In this document: one piece after another, positions 42,920 through 51,900 of the stretch
How the letters are laid out: each line of letters opens with the position of its first letter
Numbering within the stretch: the first letter of the stretch is position 1
Assembly (NCBI RefSeq): GCF_007954425.1
Contig: NZ_CP042345.1
Location: 744,001-808,000, forward strand
Reading direction: 5' to 3'
Source: Novosphingobium ginsenosidimutans
Lineage (GTDB): Bacteria > Pseudomonadota > Alphaproteobacteria > Sphingomonadales > Sphingomonadaceae
Length of the DNA: 64,000 bases
The notes under the pieces: model-generated
What the model was told of the DNA's origin: nothing
What the model saw: only the letters and a program-made list of their open reading frames with translations
Databases searched by the model: none
Made by a program: the position numbers and the translations under genes

Positions 42920-44288
42920 AGTAATAGATCAGGCCGGGACGGATATTGCGCAGCTCGACCCGCTCATTGAGGCCGTGCGAGAAATCGTCGCTGTCCTTGA
43001 TGAAGATCGGGCTGATCCCATAGCTCGGCACGCCCTTGGCGCGGTACCACATCGAATCCGATGCGCCCGAGCTTTGCGCCGGGATCACCGGCACCTTGGG
43101 CCAGGCCGCCGCCATCGCCTTGTCCACCGCTGCCAGGTAATCCGGCCGCATCGGCGAGGCATTGCTTTCGGTTGCCGTTTCGCCGGTCACGTCGGTGAAC
43201 TTCACCTCCGGCACGCCCGCCACCTTTTCCAGCTCGGCGATGATCTGAGCGCGGGTGTGGCCGGGGAATACGCGGCAGTTCACATTGGCCGTCGCGCGCT
43301 GCGGCAGCGCGTTCACGGCGTGGCCGCCGTGGACCATGGTCGGCACGCAGGTCGTGCCTACCTTGCCGACATAGCCAGTGCTGGTGCGCAAGGTGGCAAC
43401 GGCCGCTTCGTCATTCACGTTCGCGGCAAAGGCACGCATCGCGGCGGCCAGCTTGGGATCGCTTTCGAACTGCGCGGCCTTTTCGAAATAGGCCTTGGTC
43501 AAGGGGTTCTGCTCGGCCTTGAAGCGATAGTCGCCAATCCTGGCCAGGGCCTGTGAGAGCTGGGCAATCGCATTCTCGGCGCGCGGAGCCGAGCTGTGGC
43601 CGCCGGCATTGGTCACTTCGAGCTGGATATCGACATAGGTCTTCTCCGCCCCGTCCCAGGTCCAGTACAGCGGCTTGCCGGTCGCCTCGTCGAGCGCGCC
43701 GCCTGAACCGTCGGTATTGAGCACCATGTCGGCATCGGCAAAGCGATCGGCCAGGATCCGGCCGGTCTTCATCGTGGTTTCCTCGTCGCCCGAGAAAGCG
43801 ATGATGATGGTGCGCTTGGGCTTGAAGCCGCCCTTGCGCAGTTCCATCAGCCCGACCATCGCCAGGATCTCTGAAAACTTCTGGTCGCTCGCGCCGCGGC
43901 CATAGAGGTAGCCGTTCTCAACCACCGGGGTGAAGGGATCGCGAGTCCAGTCCTTGGGATTGGCCTCAACCACATCCATGTGGCCCGAGATGATCAGCGG
44001 CTTGAGCTTGGGATCGCTGCCCTGCCAGGTCGCGACCAGATAGGCCGTGTCATCAACCGGGGTGATCTCGATATCCTTCTCCGCCCAACCGGCGCCGAGC
44101 AGCGCGGTCTTGTAGAGCTTGGCAACGTCGATCGTACGGTTGCCCCCACCCTGGACCGACCGCAGCGCGATCGACTGCTTGGACAGCTCCAGCACCTGGG
44201 CTTCGGCCGTGGCACTCGGCACCTTGGGCGGGGCGGCCATGGCGGGGACGGCAAGAGTGGCGGCAAGCAGCAGGGCAGAGCGGCGCAT
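42891..44288 (-). CDS. Exported M20 family metallopeptidase
   Basis: A 465-residue di-zinc hydrolase with a signal peptide (RRSALLLAATLAVPAMA). Zinc and catalytic motifs are ISGHMDVV, the Asp of YGRGASDQKFSEI, FSGDEETT with the base Glu, and VLNTDGSGG. The dimerisation insert follows (HSSAPRAENA). The C-terminal zinc His may be in FSHGLNERV. It resembles Xaa-His/carboxypeptidase-like M20 members; the substrate is unknown. It is probably periplasmic. Confidence 0.88.
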   Translation of the reverse strand: MRRSALLLAATLAVPAMAAPPKVPSATAEAQVLELSKQSIALRSVQGGGNRTIDVAKLYKTALLGAGWAEKDIEITPVDDTAYLVATWQGSDPKLKPLIISGHMDVVEANPKDWTRDPFTPVVENGYLYGRGASDQKFSEILAMVGLMELRKGGFKPKRTIIIAFSGDEETTMKTGRILADRFADADMVLNTDGSGGALDEATGKPLYWTWDGAEKTYVDIQLEVTNAGGHSSAPRAENAIAQLSQALARIGDYRFKAEQNPLTKAYFEKAAQFESDPKLAAAMRAFAANVNDEAAVATLRTSTGYVGKVGTTCVPTMVHGGHAVNALPQRATANVNCRVFPGHTRAQIIAELEKVAGVPEVKFTDVTGETATESNASPMRPDYLAAVDKAMAAAWPKVPVIPAQSSGASDSMWYRAKGVPSYGISPIFIKDSDDFSHGLNERVELRNIRPGLIYYFSLLPALSK

Positions 44289-44338
44289 GGGGGTTCTCCT
44301 TTGGACCGCTGCCTAGAGCAACGATCCGGATTTGCAAA

Positions 44339-45469
44339 CTAGTCTGCCCAGTCGGCGATGCGCGGACCGTGGCTGAGCAGCGCAATCGCGCGATCCGCCG
44401 CACCCAGCGCCATTCGCGCGCCCCACGACCGAAAGGCCGAACGGTCGCTGGCCATCGGCGCGGTGCTCCCGGCCTGCAACGGAAACAGCACGTGTTCGCG
44501 GAACTCTTCGATCAGCGCGGCATCGCGCAGCACGGCGACATATTCGGCATTGGCGCGGTAGGAGACGAAATCGAAATTGCTCGATCCCACCACCAGCGCT
44601 TCGCCATCGATCAGTGCGGCCTTGGCGTGGGTCATCATCGGGGTCAGGCGAATGCGAATGCCCGCCGCATCGGCCACGCCCAGCAGATAGTCGCGGATGA
44701 TCGGTTTGTTGTTGGGGCGCGGGGTATAGAGCGTAACCTCTGCCCCGGCCCGCGCGGCCCGGCCCATCGCCTCGACAAAGGGAAAGGTCGGATAGGCGCT
44801 GACCACTTCGAGCGATTGACGCGCCCCGGCAAAAGCATCGATCAGCGGGGCGAAACCGGCGGGATTATCGGCCCCGTCCATGCTCAGCACGGTGGCCCCG
44901 CCGATCTCGGCTGAAGCGCTGCCGCCTTGCCCAAGCCAATCGCGGTGGAATTCCCCGGCCAGCCAATCGGCCAGGCCCGGATGTTCGACCCGCACCATCA
45001 TATCGTGCCAGGCAAAGTTGTGATCGGAGAAGTTGATCCCGCCAAGCCAGGCGACATCATCGATCACCAGTAGCTTCTTGTGGTTGCGCAAGGCGTAGCG
45101 CAGCGGATTGCGGCCGATCGGATTGGTCACCCGCACCCCCGCACCCTGGCGCAGCAGGCGGCCAAACATGGCCGCCGTGGCGCGCGCCTCGGCATGGATT
45201 GCGGGCTTGCGGGTAAGCGCTAGGAAGGTGTCGTTGATGACTTGGCGGGTATAGTCATCGACCAGCACCCGGCGGTCCGGTGCGTGGCTGTGGCCGATCG
45301 CTTCGGCCACTGAGAGCCCGGCGGCATCACCCTCAAACGTCATTGCCTGGATCAGCACGCGGCGCTGGGCGCCCAGGATGTCCGTCCGGCAGCGCCCCCA
45401 GAACGCGGCCGAACCGACCAGCAATTCGGCCACCAACGGTTCATCTTTCGGCAAGGGAGGATTGCCCAT
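44339..45469 (-). CDS. Phospholipase D-like enzyme (cardiolipin synthase-type)
   Basis: A 376-residue protein with two HKD motifs: NHKKLLVIDDVAWLGGINFSD and THAKAALIDGEALVVGSSNFD. This fits the cardiolipin synthase ClsB/PLDc family, which transfers phosphatidyl groups. There is no N-terminal membrane helix, so a ClsB/ClsC-like peripheral form is likely. It is divergent from the glycosyltransferase gene, with 68 bp between starts. Confidence 0.88.
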   Translation of the reverse strand: MGNPPLPKDEPLVAELLVGSAAFWGRCRTDILGAQRRVLIQAMTFEGDAAGLSVAEAIGHSHAPDRRVLVDDYTRQVINDTFLALTRKPAIHAEARATAAMFGRLLRQGAGVRVTNPIGRNPLRYALRNHKKLLVIDDVAWLGGINFSDHNFAWHDMMVRVEHPGLADWLAGEFHRDWLGQGGSASAEIGGATVLSMDGADNPAGFAPLIDAFAGARQSLEVVSAYPTFPFVEAMGRAARAGAEVTLYTPRPNNKPIIRDYLLGVADAAGIRIRLTPMMTHAKAALIDGEALVVGSSNFDFVSYRANAEYVAVLRDAALIEEFREHVLFPLQAGSTAPMASDRSAFRSWGARMALGAADRAIALLSHGPRIADWAD

Positions 45470-45537
45470 GGCGACAAGGCCTTGCCAGTCGGGAATGACA
45501 ATGGCAAGGCCAGCCCCGGTCGCGAGGAAGGTGGTAT

Positions 45538-46764
45538 ATGCACGCTCCAGCTCCTCCGCACCTTGCGATCGGTCGTCCGCTCAAGGTGCTGCTGCTGCTC
45601 TCCTCGCTCCATGGCGGCGGGGCAGAGCGGGTCGCCGTGCACCTGCTCAACGGCCTTGATCCCAGCCGGATCGATGCGCGGATGGGCCTGCTGCGCAAGG
45701 CCGGACCCTATGTGAACCTGGTCGAGGACGAGAGCCGGCTGCTGGTTGCCCCCGACGGTGAGACGCACTTCAACTATGATGGTCCGAACTCGGACCAGTA
45801 TGCCCCCGGCAAGCTGGTCAGCAGCGCGGTGCGGGCGCCGCTCGCCTTCCGGCAAATGGTCAAGGAAACCCAGCCCGACGTGGTGATGAGCTTCCTTAAG
45901 GGTACCAACCTGCTCGCCTGGCTTTCGCTGATGGGCCTGGGCCGCCACCGCCCGCGCTGGATCGCGCGCGAGGGCAACAACGTGTTGGCCGTGGTGAACG
46001 AGGAAGCGCCCAACGAATTCGTCCGCAAGGTCTCGCTTGGCCTCACCAGCCGCGCCTATAACCGCGCCGATGCGGTCCTGGCCAATGCCACCGACATGGC
46101 CGAAACCCTGATCGCCGATCTGTCGCTGAGCCGCGCAAAAATGCGGATGATCAACAATCCGATCGATCTCGGCACGATCACCGCTGCCAAGGATCAGTCG
46201 GTTCCGGGGGCGCCGAAGCGGCCCTACATCATCACCGCCGGGCGGCTGGAGTACCAGAAGGCCCACGAAGTGCTGTTGCGAGCCTTTGCGCAGAGCGGTT
46301 TGTGGCGCAGCCACGCCCTGGTGATCCTGGGCAAGGGCAGCCGTCTGAACGAGCTCCACCGTCTGGCCGCGCAGCTTGGCATCGGCGAGCATGTCCGTTT
46401 CATCGGCTTTGTCGCCAACCCCTATGCCTGGATGGCCAAGGCCGACCTGTTCGTCCTGCCATCGCGCTGGGAAGGCTTCCCGACTGTCGCGGCCGAAGCA
46501 CTGGCCTGCGGCGCGCCGTTGCTGCTGACCGACTGCAAGTTTGGCCCGCGCGACGTGATCGAACCCGGCGTTTCTGGCGAGCTGGTTCCAGTCGACGATG
46601 TCGATGCCCTGGCGCGCGGGATGGCAGATCTGATCGCCGCGCCCGAGCGCCGTGCCGCGCTGCGCGAAGCCGGCTTTGCCCGGGTCCAACGCTTCGCGAT
46701 AGACGAGATGGTCGAGCAGTACGCCACCCTGTTCGAGGAATTCGCCCCGGTTCCAGCGCGTTAA
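45538..46764 (+). CDS. Glycosyltransferase family 4
   Basis: A 408-residue GT-B glycosyltransferase. The N-domain has KVLLLLSSLHGGGAERVAVHLL, and the C-domain has the donor motif FVLPSRWEGFPTVAAEALACG, with an EGFPxxxxE Glu. The middle has ITAGRLEYQKAHEVLLRAFA. It probably adds a sugar to lipopolysaccharide or capsule. No polysaccharide cluster adjoins, so the acceptor is unknown. Confidence 0.88.
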   Translation: MHAPAPPHLAIGRPLKVLLLLSSLHGGGAERVAVHLLNGLDPSRIDARMGLLRKAGPYVNLVEDESRLLVAPDGETHFNYDGPNSDQYAPGKLVSSAVRAPLAFRQMVKETQPDVVMSFLKGTNLLAWLSLMGLGRHRPRWIAREGNNVLAVVNEEAPNEFVRKVSLGLTSRAYNRADAVLANATDMAETLIADLSLSRAKMRMINNPIDLGTITAAKDQSVPGAPKRPYIITAGRLEYQKAHEVLLRAFAQSGLWRSHALVILGKGSRLNELHRLAAQLGIGEHVRFIGFVANPYAWMAKADLFVLPSRWEGFPTVAAEALACGAPLLLTDCKFGPRDVIEPGVSGELVPVDDVDALARGMADLIAAPERRAALREAGFARVQRFAIDEMVEQYATLFEEFAPVPAR

Positions 46765-46880
46765 CCCTTTTGCGCTATCCGGTCTCGAACGGAAAACAGC
46801 CATTTCAGCCCGCTGGCGCTGGACGGCGTTTTGGCTAACACGCAGGCTGCGGATTTGGCGAGCAAAGGCGCAAAAGGTCA

Positions 46881-47546
46881 ATGAAGTTCAATGCCTTGAC
46901 AGGGATGGTGGCGGCCTTCGTCGCGCTGGTCGGCGCGGCTGGCTACCTGTTGGTGCAGGACCCGGCACACCGCGCCAAAGGCGTTGCCGAACAATCGAGC
47001 AAGCCGGTCGCCGGAGCCGATTTTGCCAAGCCCGCCGCGCAGCCAACCGCCTCCCCGGCCGCCAAGCCGCGCGACGAGCGTTTTGTGATCAAGCGGATCC
47101 TGCCGATCACCGGCCCGATCAAGTACGGCGAATGGCACTGGGACGAAACGGGCGTGCCCGCCGACGGCCCACTGGTGATGACGGTCGATCTTGACGCGCG
47201 GGTCCTCTCAGTCTTCCGCGGCGGTTATGAGATCGGCGCGACTGCGGTACTCCTCGGGACCACCGAAAAGCCGACTCCGCTGGGCAAGTTTCCGGTGATC
47301 TGGAAGAAGGCCGATCACTATTCCAGCACCTATGACGGCGCCCCGATGCCCTTTACCCACCGCCTGACCAACGATGGCGTGGCGATCCACGGGACCAAGG
47401 TGGAAAAAGGCTATGCCAGCCACGGCTGCATCGGCGTGCCGAACGACTTTGGCCGTAAGCTGTTCGCCGTCACCAAGGTGGGGGACGTGGTCTACATCAC
47501 CCGCGGCAAGCGGATCGGCAAGGGCGACTCCCTCGTCGGAGGCTGA
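46881..47546 (+). CDS. L,D-transpeptidase (YkuD domain)
   Basis: A 221-residue envelope enzyme with an N-terminal signal/anchor helix (LTGMVAAFVALVGAAGYLLV), a short Ala/Pro-rich linker, then the YkuD domain. The catalytic motif is visible as IHGTKVEKGYASHGCIGVPN, with the conserved HG, SHGC and the nucleophile Cys. It would make 3-3 peptidoglycan cross-links or anchor lipoproteins. It converges on an SDR gene with a 3-bp gap. Confidence 0.9.
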   Translation: MKFNALTGMVAAFVALVGAAGYLLVQDPAHRAKGVAEQSSKPVAGADFAKPAAQPTASPAAKPRDERFVIKRILPITGPIKYGEWHWDETGVPADGPLVMTVDLDARVLSVFRGGYEIGATAVLLGTTEKPTPLGKFPVIWKKADHYSSTYDGAPMPFTHRLTNDGVAIHGTKVEKGYASHGCIGVPNDFGRKLFAVTKVGDVVYITRGKRIGKGDSLVGG

Positions 47547-47549
47547 CCG

Positions 47550-48356
47550 TCAGGCCAGCCCCTTTTCCAGGTTGCGCGGGGTGGCGTCGCCCAGCTGGCT
47601 GCCGCCATCAATGTCCAGGATCGTCCCGGTGATATATCGCGCCGCGTTCGAGCAGAGGAACACTGCGCCTTCGGCGATTTCCTCGATCTCGCCCCAGCGC
47701 TTCATCGCGATCCGGTCGTAATGCTTCTGGCGGGTATCCGCATCAGGCGCGAGCCGGGCCATGCCTTCCGTATTGGCGATCGGCCCCGGCGAGATGCCGT
47801 TGACCCGCACGTCCGAACCCCATTCGAGCGCGAGCACGCGGACCAGCTGGTTGATCCCGGCCTTGGCCGCACAGGCGTGGGCCTGAAGCTGCACGGCATT
47901 GACAGCCTGGCCGGCCGTGATGGCGATCAGCGAGGCGCCGGGCACGTTGAGCAAATCGTGGCAGCCGCGAAACACGTTGAAGGTGCCAAGCAGGTCGATA
48001 TCGACCACAGTCTTGAAGGCATTGGCGCTCATCCCCAGGGCCGGGGCAAGGAAGTTCCCCGCCGCGCCGGAGACGACGATGTCCATCAGCCCGAACTCAT
48101 TGCGAACGTGCTCCATGGCCGCACGGATCGCGCCATAGTCGCGCACATCGGCGGACAGGCCGATCGCGCCATGCCCAATTTCGGCGGCGGCATTGGCCGC
48201 CTTTTCCGGGTTGCGGCCGCAGACCGCGACCTTGGCCCCGAGTTCGGCAAAGCGCTTGGCGATGCCCAGGTTGATGCCGGAAGTGCCCCCGGCGACGAAG
48301 GCGACCTTGCCGTCAAGGATGCCGTCACGGAACGGTGATTGGGTCATATCGGTCAC
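47550..48356 (-). CDS. 2,4-dienoyl-CoA reductase-type SDR
   Basis: A 268-residue SDR with AGGTSGINLGIAKRFAELGA, then VSGAAGNFLAPA, then AHACAAKAGINQLVRVLALEWG and ISPGPIANTEGM. This is the pattern of peroxisomal-type 2,4-dienoyl-CoA reductase (DECR2), including the absence of the usual catalytic Tyr before the Lys (AAKAG). A role in beta-oxidation of unsaturated acyl-CoA is inferred. It follows the HSD10-like SDR gene after 3 bp, so the two form an operon. Confidence 0.82.
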   Translation of the reverse strand: MTDMTQSPFRDGILDGKVAFVAGGTSGINLGIAKRFAELGAKVAVCGRNPEKAANAAAEIGHGAIGLSADVRDYGAIRAAMEHVRNEFGLMDIVVSGAAGNFLAPALGMSANAFKTVVDIDLLGTFNVFRGCHDLLNVPGASLIAITAGQAVNAVQLQAHACAAKAGINQLVRVLALEWGSDVRVNGISPGPIANTEGMARLAPDADTRQKHYDRIAMKRWGEIEEIAEGAVFLCSNAARYITGTILDIDGGSQLGDATPRNLEKGLA

Positions 48357-48359
48357 TCC

Positions 48360-49142
48360 TTAGCGCGGGGCCATGCGGATCGCGCCGTCGAGGCGGATGC
48401 ACTGGGCGTTGAAATAGGTGTTGCGGGCAAGTTCGAGCGCAAGGCTGCCGAATTCCTCCGGCTTGCCGAGCCGCTTGGGGAAGGGCACCGAGGCCGCCAG
48501 GCTTTCGAGCACTTGCGGCTTGGCCCCCAGCATCAGCGGGGTGGCGAAGATCCCGGGCATGATCGAGTTGACGCGAATGCCAAGGTCCGACAGGTCGCGC
48601 GCCATCGGCAACACGAGCCCGTTCACCCCGGCCTTGGCCGAACCATAGATCACCTGGCCGATCTGCCCGTCCTGGGCAGCGACCGAAGCGGTCAGCGTAA
48701 TGCAGCCCCGCTCACCATCTTCGAGCGGCTCCAGCCCGGCCATCCCTTCAGCCGAGATTGAGGCGATGCGGTAAGAGGCGACGAGGATGCCCTGGACCCC
48801 GTATTCATAGTCTTCGGTCGGCAAGCGCTTGAGCTTGCCGGCTTCCTTGTCGAAGGCCAGCGTCTTGCCGCGGCGGCTGGTCATGGCGCAGTGCACCGTG
48901 ATCCGCTCTTGCCCGTGCGCCGCGCGTGCCTTGGCAAAGCCGGCGACGACCGAATCCTCCAAAGTGATGTCGACATGGCAGAACAGCCCGCCGATCGCCT
49001 GGGCGACTTCCTCACCCTTTTCGCTGTTCACGTCGAAAATCGCGACCTTTGCACCGGCTGCTGCCAGAGCTTCGGCAGTAGCCCGGCCCAGACCCGATGC
49101 GCCGCCGGTTACGACGGCGGCAATGCTCGAATCGATCTTCAT
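48360..49142 (-). CDS. Divergent HSD10-like short-chain dehydrogenase
   Basis: A 260-residue SDR very like 3-hydroxyacyl-CoA dehydrogenase type 2 (HSD17B10): VVTGGASGLGRATAEALAAAG, TASVAAQDGQIGQVIYGSAKAG, VPFPKRLGKPEE and the C-terminal CIRLDGAIRMAPR. Two core motifs are altered: VNCAG reads VHCAM, and the NLMG-type Asn is replaced (YGVQG), so the Asn of the catalytic tetrad seems lost while Ser, Tyr and Lys stay. It starts the operon with the DECR-like gene; a perfect palindrome lies 13 bp before it. Confidence 0.8.
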   Translation of the reverse strand: MKIDSSIAAVVTGGASGLGRATAEALAAAGAKVAIFDVNSEKGEEVAQAIGGLFCHVDITLEDSVVAGFAKARAAHGQERITVHCAMTSRRGKTLAFDKEAGKLKRLPTEDYEYGVQGILVASYRIASISAEGMAGLEPLEDGERGCITLTASVAAQDGQIGQVIYGSAKAGVNGLVLPMARDLSDLGIRVNSIMPGIFATPLMLGAKPQVLESLAASVPFPKRLGKPEEFGSLALELARNTYFNAQCIRLDGAIRMAPR

Positions 49143-49154
49143 TTGACTCTCCCT

Positions 49155-49170
49155 TTAATCGGTCGATTAA
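49155..49170. promoter_or_regulatory. Perfect operator palindrome between SDR operon and alcohol dehydrogenase
   Basis: TTAATCGGTCGATTAA has perfect 7-bp arms around a 2-nt centre. It lies in the 93-bp gap between the divergent SDR (start 49142) and alcohol dehydrogenase (start 49236) genes. A degenerate match precedes the acyl-CoA synthetase operon at 21001. Confidence 0.7.
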
Positions 49171-49235
49171 TGCCGGGAGAGCAGGTGGGCGGCAACCCCC
49201 ACAAAAAGACCAGACGGCTTGCCAGGAGAGCGACG

Positions 49236-50279
49236 ATGACAGCCACAGCAGCCTGGGGCGCGACTGCCCCCGATTCCGGTATCAACGCCCTGACCATCGA
49301 TCGCCGGGCGCTGCGCGACGAGGACGTGGCGATCGACATTGCCTTCTGCGGGGTTTGCCATTCCGATCTCCACGTCGCGCGCAACGATTGGGGCCGGACG
49401 ACCTATCCCTTCGTACCCGGGCACGAGATTGTCGGCACGGTCAGCGCGGTCGGCGCTGGCGTCACCCGCTTCAAGGTGGGGGACCGGGTCGCCGTCGGCA
49501 CCGTGGTCGATTCCTGCCGCAAGTGCGATGCCTGCCACGATGGCGAGGAGAACTATTGCCGCGAGGGGACCACTGGCACTTACAACAGCCACGACCGGAT
49601 CGACGGCACCCCGACCTATGGCGGCTATTCGGCCAATATCGTCGTGGCCGAACCCTATGTCCTGCGCCTGCCCGAAAGCCTCGACATGGCCGCCGCCGCC
49701 CCGCTGCTATGCGCCGGGATCACCACCTATAGTCCGCTGAAGAACTGGAACGTCGGCCCCGGTAGCCGGGTCGGCGTGATCGGCCTCGGCGGCCTTGGCC
49801 ATATGGGCGTGAAGTTCGCCAAGGCGCTGGGGGCGGAGGTGACGATGATCACCACCAGTCCGGCCAAGGGCGAGGACGCGAAGAAGCTGGGGGCCGATCA
49901 CGTGCTGGTATCGACCGACAAGGAGGCGATGCGCGCAGCCGCCCGCTCGTTTGATTTCCTGCTCGATACGATCCCGGTCAAGCACGACCTGACCCGCTAC
50001 CTGTTCCTGCTCGACCGCAAGGGCACACTGTGTATCGTCGGCATGATCGAGCCGGTCGAACCGTTCCATTCCGGCCTGCTGCTGGGCGGGCAGAAGGCCG
50101 TTGCCGGATCGGGCGTCGGCGGGATCGCCCAGACCCAGGAAATGCTCGATCTCTGCGCCGAGAAGGGCATCCTGGCGGAGATCGAGGTGATCCCGATCGC
50201 CGAGATCAACCGCGCCTATGAGCGGATGGAAAAGGCCGACGTAAAGTACCGCTTCGTTATCGACATGAGCACGCTATGA
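49236..50279 (+). CDS. Zinc-dependent NAD(P) alcohol dehydrogenase (CAD/YahK type)
   Basis: A 347-residue medium-chain dehydrogenase. Catalytic zinc: GVCHSDLH and PGHEIVGTV. Structural zinc: CRKCDACHDGEENYC. The cofactor motif GLGGLGHMGVKFAKALG, followed by TTSPAKGEDAKKLG, fits the cinnamyl-alcohol/YahK-like NADP type. It would reduce aldehydes. ATG 49236 has GGAGAG 5-10 nt upstream. It overlaps the next gene by 4 nt (ATGA) and faces the palindrome at 49155. Confidence 0.92.
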   Translation: MTATAAWGATAPDSGINALTIDRRALRDEDVAIDIAFCGVCHSDLHVARNDWGRTTYPFVPGHEIVGTVSAVGAGVTRFKVGDRVAVGTVVDSCRKCDACHDGEENYCREGTTGTYNSHDRIDGTPTYGGYSANIVVAEPYVLRLPESLDMAAAAPLLCAGITTYSPLKNWNVGPGSRVGVIGLGGLGHMGVKFAKALGAEVTMITTSPAKGEDAKKLGADHVLVSTDKEAMRAAARSFDFLLDTIPVKHDLTRYLFLLDRKGTLCIVGMIEPVEPFHSGLLLGGQKAVAGSGVGGIAQTQEMLDLCAEKGILAEIEVIPIAEINRAYERMEKADVKYRFVIDMSTL

Positions 50280-50926
50280 CCCACACTGTTGACCTCTACT
50301 GGTCGTTCCGTTCGCCTTACTCCTATATCGTTGTGCCCAAGCTGATCGAGCTGGAGCGCGACTGGGACGCGCAGGTCAATGTTCGCCCCGTCCTGCCCAT
50401 TGCCGTGCGCCAGCCGGACTTTTTCGCCCAGGCTGACCCGCTGTGGTTCAGCTACCTGATGCGCGACTGCGTGCGCAGCGCCGAATTTGCCGGGCTGACC
50501 CTGCGCTGGCCGCGGCCTGATCCGGTTGTCATGGACTATGCCACGCGGACCTATCCCAAGGAGCAGCCCTATATCCACCGCCTGACCCGCCTTGGCGTGC
50601 TGGCGGCGGAACGGGGCAAGGGCCTGCCGGTGCTGCGGGCAATCAGCCACCTGATCTGGTCGGGTGAGACCGACGGCTGGCACGAAGGTGACCACCTTGC
50701 CAAGGCCCTGGCCAGCGCCGGCTGCGATCTGGCCGAGATGGATGCAGCGCAGGAAGCGGAGGCCGAGCGGCTTGACGCAGTGATCAAGCAGAACGAGGCC
50801 GACCAGCGACTGGGCGGACACTATGGTGTGCCGCTGATGGTCTATCAGGGTGAACCTTTCTTCGGCCAGGACCGCTATGACCAGCTGGTCTGGCGGATGG
50901 AGCAGCAGGGGATGGCGCGGCGCTAG
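50276..50926 (+). CDS. 2-hydroxychromene-2-carboxylate isomerase/DsbA-like protein
   Basis: A 216-residue kappa-class thioredoxin-fold protein. YWSFRSPYSYIVVPKLIELE is the HCCA isomerase start with Ser as the glutathione residue (no CxxC), and GVPLMVYQGEPFFGQDRYD is the C-terminal signature. HCCA isomerases act in naphthalene degradation, but many homologues are glutathione transferases of unknown substrate. It is coupled to the alcohol dehydrogenase (ATGA overlap) and shares CTAG with tilS. Confidence 0.85.
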   Translation: MTHTVDLYWSFRSPYSYIVVPKLIELERDWDAQVNVRPVLPIAVRQPDFFAQADPLWFSYLMRDCVRSAEFAGLTLRWPRPDPVVMDYATRTYPKEQPYIHRLTRLGVLAAERGKGLPVLRAISHLIWSGETDGWHEGDHLAKALASAGCDLAEMDAAQEAEAERLDAVIKQNEADQRLGGHYGVPLMVYQGEPFFGQDRYDQLVWRMEQQGMARR

Positions 50927-51900
50927 GCCCGCCGCGCCGGGGCGCGGGAAAAGCTCCAGCCCTCGGGCAAGGGCCGTGCCACAAGGTTGCCGATCGAGGC
51001 CGGCTGACGCGCCACCAGGCGCTCGAACAGCCGGGCCACAGCGCTGCCGCGCGGGATCTCGCCATCCAGTTCGGTGATGATCCGGGCCATCACCCTGAGC
51101 GCGATCGCGCGCGGGGCCTGCGGACGATAGACCAGCCCTAGCGGCGCGCGGGTCACGCAGTCCTGCCATTCGCGAACGGTGGCCCAGTCCAGCGCGGCAT
51201 CGGCATCGGCAAGATGCGCGGCGCTGGCGGCCAGGGCCGGGACATCGATCCAATCGGCCTCGACCAGCGCCTTGCGCAGCCGCACCCGATCGAACCGGTC
51301 ATCGCGGTTCGAGGGGTCATCCGCCGCAACCAGGCCCGCTGCCATAACCACCTGGCTCAATTCAAAACGCCGCCAGCCGAGCAGCGGGCGCACCAGCGGC
51401 AGCCGTGTCCCCGGGACCTGGCCGCGCGCCCGGACGCCGGCGAGCCCCGCCACCCCGCTGCCCCGGTTTAGCCGCAGCAGCAGCGTTTCTGCCTGATCAT
51501 CGGCATGGTGCGCCGTCGCCAGCGTGGCGATCGACTGCAGCCCCATCCACTCCGCGAGCGCGGCATAGCGCGCGGCGCGGGCCTCGGCCTGGATATTGCC
51601 TTCAGCCAGGGTCACCGGCAAAGTCGCATGCGGCACGCCCAGCCGAGTGCACAAGGCCGCGACCATCGCGGCCTCATCGGCATTGGCAGGGCGCAGCCCA
51701 TGATCGACGGTGGCCACGGCGATCCGCCCGGGCAGTGCAGCATGGGCCAGAAGCAGCAGCGCGATACTGTCAGGCCCGCCGGAAACGGCGAGGCCCAGGG
51801 TCCCCTCGCCCGGCCACAGCGGAGCAATGTCCGACGCGAAACGGGCGGTCAGGCTGACTGACAGCTCAATCGCACTTGAGCCCGGCGCGGGTGGCATCAT
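50923..51900 (-). CDS. tilS: tRNA(Ile)-lysidine synthase
   Basis: Ligates lysine to C34 of tRNA(Ile)(CAU), changing its decoding. The PP-loop is LAVSGGPDSIALLLLAH, followed by ATVDHGLRP and TAHHADDQAETLLLRLNRGSG. The ATP-binding N domain is intact. The C-terminal part is short at 325 residues, as in many alphaproteobacteria. It overlaps the upstream cpoB-like gene by 35 bp and converges on the HCCA gene. An essential gene in most bacteria. Confidence 0.93.
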   Translation of the reverse strand: MMPPAPGSSAIELSVSLTARFASDIAPLWPGEGTLGLAVSGGPDSIALLLLAHAALPGRIAVATVDHGLRPANADEAAMVAALCTRLGVPHATLPVTLAEGNIQAEARAARYAALAEWMGLQSIATLATAHHADDQAETLLLRLNRGSGVAGLAGVRARGQVPGTRLPLVRPLLGWRRFELSQVVMAAGLVAADDPSNRDDRFDRVRLRKALVEADWIDVPALAASAAHLADADAALDWATVREWQDCVTRAPLGLVYRPQAPRAIALRVMARIITELDGEIPRGSAVARLFERLVARQPASIGNLVARPLPEGWSFSRAPARRA

